Positions 1 through 10,230 of a stretch of 64,000 nt of DNA are shown piece by piece. The stretch's first letter is position 1; every line of letters starts with the position of its first letter. The position numbers and the translations under genes are program-made. This DNA comes from Cannabis sativa (lineage: Eukaryota > Streptophyta > Magnoliopsida > Rosales > Cannabaceae): contig NC_083605.1 in NCBI RefSeq assembly GCF_029168945.1, forward strand, positions 35,043,280-35,107,279, in the 5' to 3' direction. The notes beneath the pieces are model-generated. The model was not told where the DNA came from. It was given only the letters and a program-made list of their open reading frames with translations, and did not search any database.

Positions 1-595
1 TGTTTACATAACTAGAAAAAGTGATCAAAATGCTTTAATTTGATAAAATTTTCATTATTAGAACATGTAATTTTTTTTCTGTTTATTGATTTTTAAAGGG
101 TATATTTATCTTTTTTATTTTTAATTAATAAAATAAAAATTAAAATAAATTAGTTAGGAAAGGGAAAGGGAAAGGCAAAGGGAAAGGGAAAGGGGAAGGT
201 ATTCCCTATAAAAACGGGGAGAACTTTTCCTTTTATTTTTTCCTAATTTGTGTAGGTCCCATTGCTTTCTCCTTTTTCAAAATTTAGTAAACAACTGTAT
301 AGGAATCAATAGCATACCATTCATTCTCATTCCCTTTAAGTAATTACTAATCAAACACATTCCCTAATCCCGTAAGTAAACATACCAAAATTAAAAGAAC
401 TAATATGAGAGAGTATTGATAAGCGAAAACATTACACCTAATAATAATATGATAATATTTTTTTCCATTAAAATAGTAAGTTTCAAAATAAATGTAACAA
501 GTTAAATAATATGTTACATTACTGGGTGCAAAGTTTAAATGCACATATAATTACTTAAAATAATGAAATGGCAATATACCATATTAATATTATTG
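1..595. other. AT-rich intergenic DNA
   Basis: No gene is visible. There is a purine-rich simple repeat of GGGAAA-like units at about 157-198, a CT-rich stretch around 225-275, and otherwise AT-rich sequence. The ORFs here are short and show no recognisable protein. Confidence 0.6.
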
Positions 596-819
596 TGTTA
601 TGAAATATTATATATAGATGTCTAAATTATTATCAAATTAATTGTTACCATTAATGCTTGATTGTATTTTCATAGATTTAGTTTCTCATTCTTTTAGTCA
701 TATTTTTGTATAAATAGGAATTTACTCCATCAAAATAAATAACTGAAAAAAATCTCATTCATTCTCTTCTTCTCTTTGTCTTCTATTTGTTCTTGTTTCT
801 TTCTTTATTATATATTATT
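596..819 (+). mobile_element. 5' LTR of an old copia element, first part (family D)
   Basis: The segment begins TGTTATGAAATATTA, has a TATA-type box (TATAAATAG near 710), and a CT-rich downstream stretch. It resembles the minus-strand LTR at 62,409-62,661 in start, TATA region, CT-rich leader and end. The LTR is cut at 819 by SIRE-1; its last bases, TTATAACA, lie beyond SIRE-1 at 11,364-11,371. Rejoined length is about 232 bp, against 253 bp for the other copy. The internal part of the element continues at 11,372. Seen: ends and order. Inferred: common family. Confidence 0.65.
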
Positions 820-1388
820 TGTAAAGTCTTTTTTTTGGCAAGTTAGTTGACAAAATAATTTTTCCATTTATGGTAAGATTGGTGTGCATTCATATTCGAT
901 TTCTTACCTTATAAATTCGGATTGTAGTTGCCCTTTTCCTTGTTTGGAAAGTTGCACTTTCAGCTGAACTTTCCTTTATTGAAAACTTCTCAAAAGAGAA
1001 GGAATTCTCTTTTGGAAAGTTGTCTTTTTTAGGGAAACTTTGATTATTGCCTTTTCCTTATTGATTTCGATTGTATCTTGATACAATCAGAATATCTAAT
1101 CTGTTTTTGGCAGGAATCAAACATTAAAAGAAGATCGGACCCGATTTTAGTAAGTTTCCCGTTTCTGGGCAGATCCGCTGCGTCAGCATCCGAATCTGAT
1201 GTAGCAGATCGTGTTTCTTTTGGAAAGTTTTTGTACAGCTGCTAATTCGAACTTGTGGTTGCCTCTTTGGTTTTCATGATCTATAAATAGAGCCTAGAGA
1301 GCAACCATTCGAATTACCTCTTCCATTATTCATTTTCTACATTTATCTTTTGAGAGAAGAGAGTCTTTCTTTGTTTTGTGAGAGCCTA
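820..1388 (+). repeat. SIRE-1 LTR1, 3'-truncated
   Basis: These 569 bp align with the first 569 bp of the LTR at 2,272. The remaining 550 or so bp of the LTR are missing. It differs from both other LTRs at a few sites: GTTGCAC where they have GTTACAC, GCTGAAC versus GCTAAAC, ATCTGTT versus ATCTATT, and GGACCCG versus GGACACG. A TATAAATAG promoter-like box lies near 1,282. Confidence 0.9.
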
Positions 1389-2271
1389 TGTTTATTTCAA
1401 CCAATTGGTTTCCTTTTTGCTAAACTCTCCCATGTTTATTTCAACCAATTTTTGTCATTCACTCTCACCACCTACCCGATTCTATTTCTTTGTCTCTCTT
1501 GCTTGTTTGCTGTTCATTGTCTCTTTCAGATCAAAATAGTGAGAACAAAGAACCTAGGGCATCCCAAAAAGGAAAATGGTGGAATCTAAACAAGCCCCCT
1601 CAAATGCTCTTCTTGCTGCTCCAATCGTCTTGCTACCATGGAGGAGGTTCAGCAAGAGATGTCCAAGCAGTTGTCCTCATTGATCAAGCTTTATGGGGCA
1701 TAAGTTTTCTTTCTTTTTGTCTTTGTTGGACATATTTCTATCTTTTCATTTCTTTTTGTCTTTGGCCCTTATAGATAAACAAAAAGGGGGAGTAATTGTA
1801 TACTCAACTGTCTAGGGGGAGTTGAGGTTTGTGTTTGTGTTCATCTTTGGTCAAAGTTAGCTGTTTATTTTGGTTTAATGTTGTGCTTCTTAGGGGGAGT
1901 TTTTATGTTTATTTTGCTAACTTTGTTTTGTAGGTGTTTGTTAATTAATAATATTTTGATTATCTAAAGTGCCAAAGGGGGAGATTGTTAGGTCCTTTTT
2001 TGGCAATTTAGTTGTCAAAATATTTCTTAATTAATGTGCATTTTATTGAGCTTTCAATTTGTTTTTATCAACTCTAGACCCTTTTTCCAGGGGGAGTTGT
2101 GTTTGGTACTTGTGAACTTATTTGGTTTAAAAGTTAGAATGTTTCTTTAGTTATTGTTGGTTTTCGATTGTGTTACTCAGGGGGAGTAGTTATTTGTTAT
2201 GGCTAACTTTAACTTGCAGGTACTTTGTGTTAAAAATTATTTTGTTCATCTAAAGTGCCAAAGGGGGAGAT
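1389..2271 (+). repeat. Residual 3' internal region of a deleted SIRE-1 copy
   Basis: Positions 1,403-2,271 (869 bp) match 9,362-10,230 almost base for base and contain the same GGGGGAG polypurine tracts. Positions 1,389-1,402 are filler at the deletion joint. Short ORFs at 1,350-1,774 are the same ORF3 remnant described at 9,353-9,663; they are not separate genes. Confidence 0.9.
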
Positions 2272-3392
2272 TGTAAAGTCTTTTTTTTGGCAAGTTAGTT
2301 GACAAAATAATTTTTCCATTTATGGTAAGATTGGTGTGCATTCATATTCGATTTCTTACCTTATAAATTCGGATTGTAGTTGCCCTTTTCCTTGTTTGGA
2401 AAGTTACACTTTCAGCTAAACTTTCCTTTATTGAAAACTTCTCAAAAGAGAAGGAATTCTCTTTTGGAAAGTTGTCTTTTTTAGGGAAACTTTGATTATT
2501 GCCTTTTCCTTATTGATTTCGATTGTATCTTGATACAATCAGAATATCTAATCTATTTTTGGCAGGAATCAAACATTAAAAGAAGATCGGACACGATTTT
2601 AGTAAGTTTCCCGTTTCTGGGCAGATCCGCTGCGTCAGCATCCGAATCTGATGTAGCAGATCGTGTTTCTTTTGGAAAGTTTTTGTACAGCTGCTAATTC
2701 GAACTTGTGGTTGCCTCTTTGGTTTTCATGATCTATAAATAGAGCCTAGAGAGCAACCATTCGAATTACCTCTTCCATTATTCATTTTCTACATTTATCT
2801 TTTGAGAGAAGAGAGTCTTTCTTTGTTTTGTGAGAGCCTAGTTGTTCATCTAGGTTCTGGTTGTTCTACTTCTGTTCTTACTCTATCCTAGAGGTTGTGA
2901 AGAACTACTTGACTGAACAAGAGATTGGTCTTCGGGAGAAGACTTGATAAAGCCTTACTTCGGGAGGAAGTAAGCACTTGGTCTTCGGGAGAAGACTTGT
3001 TGAAGCCTTACTTCGGGAGGAAGTAAGCACTCACACTTCAAAGACGAAGGGAGTTCGGGCTTGAAGGTGTTTCAAGAAGTCAGATTCATAAAGTGGATTA
3101 CAAAGGATTGCGGCAATTCTTTAGAGGGAGTCTAAACTTGTTTAAGTCAATTGTCTTTGTAATTTTGATACTTTATTAATTGATTTCATTCTCTGGGCGT
3201 GGCCCCGTGGACTAGGAGTGTTCGGGAGAACACTGATACCACGTATAAATCTCTTGTGTCAAGTTATTTATTTTTCTGCAAATATTTTATATTACGCATT
3301 CGGTTCTTTGTAGCATTACTTTTCGCCGCAAACGCGTACAGTTTTTATATTTTCTTATATACAACTGACATTTGCAAAAACACGGTTTTTCA
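2272..3392 (+). repeat. SIRE-1 LTR2 (5' LTR of the complete unit)
   Basis: The LTR starts TGTAAAGTC after a polypurine tract and ends TTTTTCA, two bases before the primer site. It is 1,121 bp. It contains a TATAAATAG box near 2,734, a hairpin array (2,928-3,027, 3,217-3,234) and a GC-rich block (3,193-3,214) that is also conserved in SIRE-2. The left part shares variants with LTR3, whereas around 2,611 it matches LTR1. Confidence 0.93.
2928..3234 (+). promoter_or_regulatory. LTR hairpin array with constant CGGGAG tip
   Basis: Five short inverted repeats share the loop CGGGAG. The stems are GTCTT/AAGAC (2,928-2,943), CTTACTT/AAGTAAG (2,954-2,974), the same two again (2,981-2,996 and 3,007-3,027), and AGTGTT/AACACT (3,217-3,234). 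The same array is in LTR3 (about 10,883-10,985 and 11,172-11,190). It sits downstream of the LTR TATA box, so it would lie in the transcript leader. Function is not known to me. Confidence 0.75.
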
Positions 3393-3394
3393 AT

Positions 3395-3406
3395 TGGTAT
3401 CAGAGC
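3395..3406 (+). promoter_or_regulatory. Primer binding site of SIRE-1
   Basis: TGGTATCAGAGC, two bases after the LTR end, is complementary to the 3' end of initiator tRNA-Met, the usual primer of copia elements. Confidence 0.93.
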
Positions 3407-3450
3407 GGGACACTAAACTCTTAGTGTGGTCCTATAACGTTTTTGTTAGA

Positions 3451-6400
3451 ATGTCATTTTTTGCAGAAGGAAGTTCTATTTCTAGACAACCGTTGCTTAA
3501 TGACTCTAAGTATCCTTATTGGAAAGTTAGAATGAGGGCCTTCATCAAATCTCAAGATGAGAAGGCGTGGAGAATGGTTCTATCAGGTTGGTCTCCTCCA
3601 GTTGAGACAGATGCTTCAGGTAATACTACTATAAAATCTGAACTGGAATGGTCTATTGAAGATGATAAACTATCTGCCTACAATAGCAAAGCCTTGCATG
3701 CTATCTTTAATGGTGTAGGTGAGGGTTACATTAAACTTATATCATCTTGTGTTTCTGCTAAGGAAGCTTGGGAGATTCTTCAAACTCAGTTTGAAGGAAC
3801 TTCTGATGTGAAAAGATCTAGATTTATCATGCTTCAAACTAAATTTGATGAGCTTAGAATGTCTGATAATGAAACTTTAACTGAATTCTATGAAAAATTA
3901 TCTGACATTGCTAATGAATATTTTGCTCTTGGAGAAAAGCTTGATGATTCTGTTCTTGTAAGAAAAATTGTTAGAGTTCTTCCAGAAAGGTTTGATAGTA
4001 AACTTTTGGCAATGGAGGAAGCTAAAGATTTTAGCACTATGAAAGTGGAAGAATTGATGGGTTCCTTACGTACTTTTGAATTAAATCAACAGATTAAACA
4101 AAAGGACAAACCCAAATCCATTGCTGATAAAGGTAAAAGTATTGCTTTGAAAGTTTCTGATAATGAAAATTCTGATAGTGAATGTGATGATGAGATTGCT
4201 TTATTAACTAAGAATTTTCAGAAATATATGAAAAAGATGGGAAATAAAAAGAATATTTCGAAAGGTTCAAAAGGTAATACTTTCATTAAACCATCTGTCT
4301 CTAACAAAAAGGGAATTCAGTGCAGGGAATGTGAAGGTTTTGGGCATATTCAAGTTGAGTGTGCAAACACTTTGAAAAAGAATAAGAAAAGTTTCAATGT
4401 CACTTGGAGTGATGATGAAACCGTAAGTGATGAAGATATTGCTGAAAATGTTGCCCTAACCTCTGTTATGACTAATGTGTTGTGTGATTCACAGGTGAAA
4501 GCTAGATTGGTATGTCTGAATAATACCACCAAACAAGAGGAATCAGATTCAGATGAGTCTGAAATCTGTGAAGAATCTCTTGCTGAATCATACAAAGTCA
4601 TGTATGAAAAATGGATTCAGGTTGCTTCTGAAAATAGAGAATTGAATAAATTGAATAAAAAATTGTCTCATCAGATTGAAATGTGTAATTTGAAAATAAA
4701 AGAATATGAGACAAGTTTTTGTGATAAAGATGAAAAAATCTCTCTATTAAAGAAGGAACTTGAAAACTTTAAGAAAAATGTTCAAATGCTTAATCCTGGA
4801 TCTTCTATTTTTGAAAAAGCTCGAATGCAGTCGAGAGGTTTCGCGAGGCCTTGGTTCTAATGGAATGGAAAGTTCGGAGTCACAAAGTTTGTAAAATCTA
4901 GTGTTCCAACGAATCACCTTGAGGCTACAAACTCGCCGTAATGCTGACTTCACGGCTGTTGCGGCAAACGGCTTTTCTGATGCTGCAAAATCTCCAGGAT
5001 TTTCGAAAAGGGTAAGATCTCAGGTAAAAAGATTTGTTCCCATTTGTCATTTTTGTGGTAGAAAAGGACATATCAGACCTAAATGTTTCACGTTGAACAA
5101 TCTGTTTAAAACAAATTATTTTGATAATTTGCAAAAATCTCAAAAGAAACATAAAGGTTTGAAACAAATATGGGTGAAAAAGAAGTGTCTAGCTGGTTTT
5201 TCTGATAAAACTGCTGTATCTCAAATGTGGTATTTTGACAGTGGTTGCTCTAGACATATGACAGGTGACAAGGATTTTTTGACTAACATTCGGCCTATGC
5301 AATGTGGAGAAGTCACTTTTGGTAATGGCCTATCTGGAAAAGTTGTTGGTATGGGAACTCTAAATTTTGAAGGGTTACCTGGGCGAAAAATGTGATGTTA
5401 GTTGAAGGACCGAGGGCTAATTTACTTAGCATCGGTCAAATCTGTGATCAAGGGTTTCTTGTTTCTTTTGATAGTGATCATTGTTATGTTACGAATGATG
5501 TCAATGAATGTATCTTGCAAGGATTTCGATCCAATGATAATCGTTACACTCTAACCCCCGTGTTTACTTGTCATTCGGCTATCAACAACACCACGGATAC
5601 GTGGCATGCCAAGCTTGGGCATATTAATTTTAAAAACCTGAAAAAATTGTCAAATGCAGGTATTGTTCGAGGTCTTCCCAAGCTTGGTAAGGAAAGTGAA
5701 GGTAAGTGTGAACCGTGTCAACTTGGGAAGCAATTAAAAATCACTCACAAGCCTGTGTCTGATATCAATACCTCAAAGGTATTGGAATTGCTTCACATGG
5801 ATCTTATGGGTCCAATCCAAGTTGAAAGTTTGAATGGTAAACGATATATCTTTGTGTGTGTTGATGATTTCTCTCGTTTTACTTGGGTAAATTTCTTAAG
5901 AGAAAAATCTGACACTTTTGATGCCTTTAAAACTCTTTGTCTGAGATTAAGAGTTGAGAAAGGTTGTAATATTGGGAAAATTGTTCGAATTCGAAGCGAT
6001 CATGGTAAGGAGTTTGAAAATTCTGTGTATGATGATTTCTGCAAGTCTACAGGTATAACTCATGAATTTTCAGCTCCCAAAACTCCTCAACAAAATGGAG
6101 TTGTTGAGAGGAAGAATCGAACTTTGCAGGAAATGGCAAGAGTGATGTTAAATAGCAAGAAGTTGACAAAGCGCTTATGGGCTGAAGCTATTAACACAGC
6201 TTGTTACATAATAAACAGAGTGTTTATTCGTCCAGGTACCTCAAAAACATCTTATGAAATCTAGAAAGGTAAGCGCCCCAATGTAAGTCATTTTCATGTT
6301 TTTGGATGTGTGTGTTATGTCTATATAGATCGTGAGCATATTGGTAAATTTGATGCTAAAAGTGATGTTGGTGTGTTTATTGGATATTCCTTAAACAGTA

Positions 6401-8319
6401 GAGCTTATCGTGTTTATAACATGAGAACTCAAACTGTTTTGGAATCAGCTAATGTGGTTGTTGATGATTTTAGAGATTTTTCGAGTTTTCCACGAAGCCA
6501 AGATAGATAGTCTCATGGATACTCCTAGAAGTTGTAACGACGATCCCGATGCGGCGAGAACCCCGTGCCGATGCCGCAAATGATGAATCGTCAGCTGCAA
6601 CCGAAACTCGGAGAACCGTAACCGTCTATCTCGACTCATCCAAACATCATCACCGACTCTATTCGTAAAGAACCAAGCACCAGAGTCAAACTGAATCATC
6701 CAAAAGATCTCATCCTTGGAAATCCTGAAGAAAGCATGGTAACTCGCAGAAGGTATATTAATTTAATCAGCTTTCTTTGCTTTGTTTCTCAATATGAACC
6801 GAAAAATGTGAAGGAAGCCATGACCTTTGAGGAATGGCTCAATGCAATGCAAGAGGAACTCAATCAATTTGTTCGCAACAAGGTATGGATTTTGGTCAGA
6901 AGACCAAAAGGTATAAATGTTATTGGAACAAAGTGGTTGTTTAAAAATAAAAGTGATGAGTTCGGTACAATTGTGAGAAACAAGGCTCGTTTGGTGGCAC
7001 AAGGGTACACACAGGTAGAAGGTATTGATTTTGATGAAACTTTTGCTCCTGTTGCAAGATTAGAATCAATTCGTTTACTTTTGTGTATTGCTTGTATTCT
7101 GAATATTAAATTGTTTCAAATGGATGTGAAATCTGCCTTCCTAAATGGTATTTTGAATGAGGAAGTTTATGTTGAGCAACCAAAAGGATTCGAAGATCCT
7201 CAATTTCCAGACCATGTATACAAACTTGAAAAAGCTTTGTATGGTCTGAAACAAGCTCCTCGAGCTTGGTATGAAAGGTTGACTCAATTTTTACTTTCTC
7301 ATGGCTATCACAGAGGTAGTGTGGATAAAACTCTTTTCATCAAACGTATAAAATCTGATTTTATCATTGCTCAAATTTATGTTGATGATATAGTTTTTGG
7401 TTCTACATCTAACCATGAAGTGCAGGTATTTGTTGATCAAATGAAAAGTGAATTTGAAATGAGCATGGTTGGTGAGCTTAATTTCTTTCTGGGTCTTCAA
7501 GTGAGACAAATGGAAGGAGGTACATTTGTATCTCAAAGCAAGTATGCTAAGAACCTTGTCAAGAAATTTGGCCTTGAATCGGCTAAGCAGGTAAGTACTC
7601 CTATGAGCACCACACTGAAATTAACAAAAGATGAGAATGGAGTAAAGGTAGACACTACACTCTATCGTAGCATGATTGGAAGTCTTTTGTATTTAACTGC
7701 TAGTCGTCCTGATATCTGTTACAGTGTGGGAGTGTGTGCTAGATATCAAAGTAATCCTATGGAATCTCATGTATCAGCTGTAAAAAGGATTATTAGATAT
7801 GTTAATAGCACTCCTGATTATGGAATTTGGTACTCGAAAGATACCAATTCAAATCTTGCTTGTTTTAGTGATGCAGATTGGGCAGGAAATGCTGATGATC
7901 GAAAGAGCACAAGTGGAGGGTGTTTCTTTCTTGGGAATAATCTAGTATCTTGGCATAGCAAGAAACGAGAATTCCATCTCCTTATCCATCGCCGAAGCTG
8001 AGTACATCGCTGCTGGCAGTTGTTGTACTCAACTATTGTGGTTGAAACAAATGTTGATTGATTATGGGTTTGAATTGGGTGTTTTGACTATTTTTTGTGA
8101 CAATACTAGTGCCATAAATATTTCCAAAAATCTTGTTCAACATTCTAGAACAAAGCACATTGACATAAGACACCACTTTATCAGGGAACTTGTTGAAAAT
8201 AAATCATTGCAATTAGAATATGTTGATGCGAAAAACAATTAGCTGATATTTTCACAAAGGCCCTAGATGCAAGTCGCTTTGACTCCCTCAGAAAGTCTTT
8301 GGGAGTTTGCATTGTTTAA
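3451..8319 (+). pseudogene. SIRE-1 gag-pol, broken
   Basis: The likely start is the ATG at 3,451 (protein begins MSFFAEGSS), 45 bases after the primer site. Gag comes first, with a CCHC knuckle (CRECEGFGHIQVEC, 4,321-4,362) and a Lys/Glu-rich, probably coiled, tail. A damaged stretch at about 4,830-4,930 ends that frame at 4,860. A second knuckle (5,045-5,086), the aspartic protease DSG (5,237-5,245), the HHCC and core of integrase (5,392-6,261), RT with YVDD (7,378-7,389) and RNase H to the stop at 8,317-8,319 follow in shifting frames. Breaks seen: a frame change near 5,392, an in-frame TAG at 6,262-6,264 where SIRE-2 has Trp, a damaged linker at about 6,500-6,700, and a frameshift near 7,975. 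Products would be particle and replication proteins; this copy cannot make an intact polyprotein. Confidence 0.92.
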
Positions 8320-8575
8320 TTTTATCTGTTCATAATTCTTGTACAATAGTATTATGTGATTCATCTCTAGCTCTTAATCGTCTATCATTGTATTTTGACA
8401 AATCATGTTTATGCTTTTGGTTTATAATTAGTTAGGATCTCAGTCTGATCATACTTTGTGATGTTGTGCTAAAAGGTTCATGTTACTCTTTATGTGTGTC
8501 TAGGATTAAATAATGTTCTTATACAGAGTTGAGCAATTTTTGTTTCAGTCTTGTCAGGCCCCTTGCTGGAATAGA

Positions 8576-8692
8576 GCTACCCATACTGAGGTGTGAAAGC
8601 CATCTGATGAGTAAGCTGGAACATTGTAATTAGCAACTATGATGAGGATGCACTACCATAGAAAAGGGCTACCTTCAGTATGGTGTGAAAGC
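8576..8692 (+). other. Paired GCTACC-N9-GTGTGAAAGC motif after pol (SIRE-1)
   Basis: Two copies of the pattern GCTACC, nine bases, GTGTGAAAGC lie at 8,576-8,600 and 8,668-8,692, 67 bases apart. The flanks are direct repeats, but the centres CATACTGAG (8,582-8,590) and TTCAGTATG (8,674-8,682) are complementary, with one G-U pair. They could therefore form a 9-bp stem around an 83-nt loop. SIRE-2 has the same arrangement at the same distance from pol with different centres (46,456-46,571). No known name is recognised. Confidence 0.75.
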
Positions 8693-9352
8693 ATCCAGTT
8701 GCGGGATCAAATTGAAAAAGGCGAAAATGAAAAATCTTGCCAAGGACAATGATCCTATTTTCACTGCACACACTTCTGTCTGACAAGTGTGTTCAATTCT
8801 GTAAGTCTCCTCTATTAAAATTAAATTGATAATCCTGGTACACAATTTTCAGTAACATGCATATCTTTTTCCTTAACATCAATTAGTATGATTATTTCAT
8901 GAGATACTAATTAGTTATTTTCCTTAAAAGCATAACATGTATTTTATTTTGTCAATTGTCAATGATATTTGATTTCTTTGCTTGATTCGAATCACATATA
9001 TTTATTGTACACATTGTATTTTATTTTCGGTTTTAATTAAAAAAAATAAAATAAAAAAAATAATAAAAAAAAAAGAGAGGGAGGCGTGTGACTTGCTTCA
9101 TGGGTCAAGAAAATCTTGTGCATAAATGGTAAGTATCAACATTCATTCTTCTTTGATTTATTTTTGATATGTTTCCATTTAAAGATTGATCTTTTATATG
9201 TAATGTGTCTTTAGTCTTGAAAGATTGACTTATTTTTGGAAATATTGTTGGTAATTCTAGTTTCCTTTTATTTTTTTTTTAAAAAAAAAGGGGAAAGAAG
9301 TTGCAAGGAGTGGGCAGTTTCCTTTTGTAATCGTGGGCTGGTGGTTTCTCAA

Positions 9353-9663
9353 ATATGTTGAAATTGGTTTCCTTTTTGCTAAACTCTCCCATGTTTATTT
9401 CAACCAATTTTTGTCATTCACTCTCACCACCTACCCGATTCTATTTCTTTGTCTCTCTTGCTTGTTTGCTGTTCATTGTCTCTTTCAGATCAAAATAGTG
9501 AGAACAAAGAACCTAGGGCATCCCAAAAAGGAAAATGGTGGAATCTAAACAAGCCCCCTCAAATGCTCTTCTTGCTGCTCCAATCGTCTTGCTACCATGG
9601 AGGAGGTTCAGCAAGAGATGTCCAAGCAGTTGTCCTCATTGATCAAGCTTTATGGGGCATAAG
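9353..9663 (+). pseudogene. SIRE-1 ORF3 remnant
   Basis: Between the pol end and the polypurine tracts, SIRE-2 carries a large ORF. Here only short pieces remain: a stretch reading SENKEPRASQKGK around 9,500-9,535, an ATG at 9,535, and a short in-frame tail MEEVQQEMSKQLSSLIKLYGA ending in TAA at about 9,661. The tail resembles the SIRE-2 ORF3 C-terminus only in position and amphipathic character. The central domain is absent. Low confidence in the homology; the absence of a long ORF is directly seen. Confidence 0.4.
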
Positions 9664-9741
9664 TTTTCTTTCTTTTTGTCTTTGTTGGACATATTTCTAT
9701 CTTTTCATTTCTTTTTGTCTTTGGCCCTTATAGATAAACAA

Positions 9742-10228
9742 AAAGGGGGAGTAATTGTATACTCAACTGTCTAGGGGGAGTTGAGGTTTGTGTTTGTGTT
9801 CATCTTTGGTCAAAGTTAGCTGTTTATTTTGGTTTAATGTTGTGCTTCTTAGGGGGAGTTTTTATGTTTATTTTGCTAACTTTGTTTTGTAGGTGTTTGT
9901 TAATTAATAATATTTTGATTATCTAAAGTGCCAAAGGGGGAGATTGTTAGGTCCTTTTTTGGCAATTTAGTTGTCAAAATATTTCTTAATTAATGTGCAT
10001 TTTATTGAGCTTTCAATTTGTTTTTATCAACTCTAGACCCTTTTTCCAGGGGGAGTTGTGTTTGGTACTTGTGAACTTATTTGGTTTAAAAGTTAGAATG
10101 TTTCTTTAGTTATTGTTGGTTTTCGATTGTGTTACTCAGGGGGAGTAGTTATTTGTTATGGCTAACTTTAACTTGCAGGTACTTTGTGTTAAAAATTATT
10201 TTGTTCATCTAAAGTGCCAAAGGGGGAG
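9742..10228 (+). promoter_or_regulatory. Multiple polypurine tracts before LTR3
   Basis: GGGGGAG-type tracts occur at about 9,742, 9,773, 9,851, 9,933, 10,048, 10,138 and 10,218. The last directly abuts the LTR and should prime plus-strand synthesis. Repeated tracts of this kind are a recognised Sirevirus feature. The tracts at 9,933 and 10,218 share a longer context, ATCTAAAGTGCCAAAGGGGG. Confidence 0.85.
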
Positions 10229-10230
10229 AT

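Noticed and set aside
1350..1774. Two short plus-strand ORFs repeated at 9,333-9,733
   Set aside because: They are the same ORF3 remnant and leader of SIRE-1, not conserved small genes.
3395..3406. tRNA-Met gene fragment
   Set aside because: The 12 bases sit two bases after an LTR, so this is a primer binding site; no cloverleaf follows.
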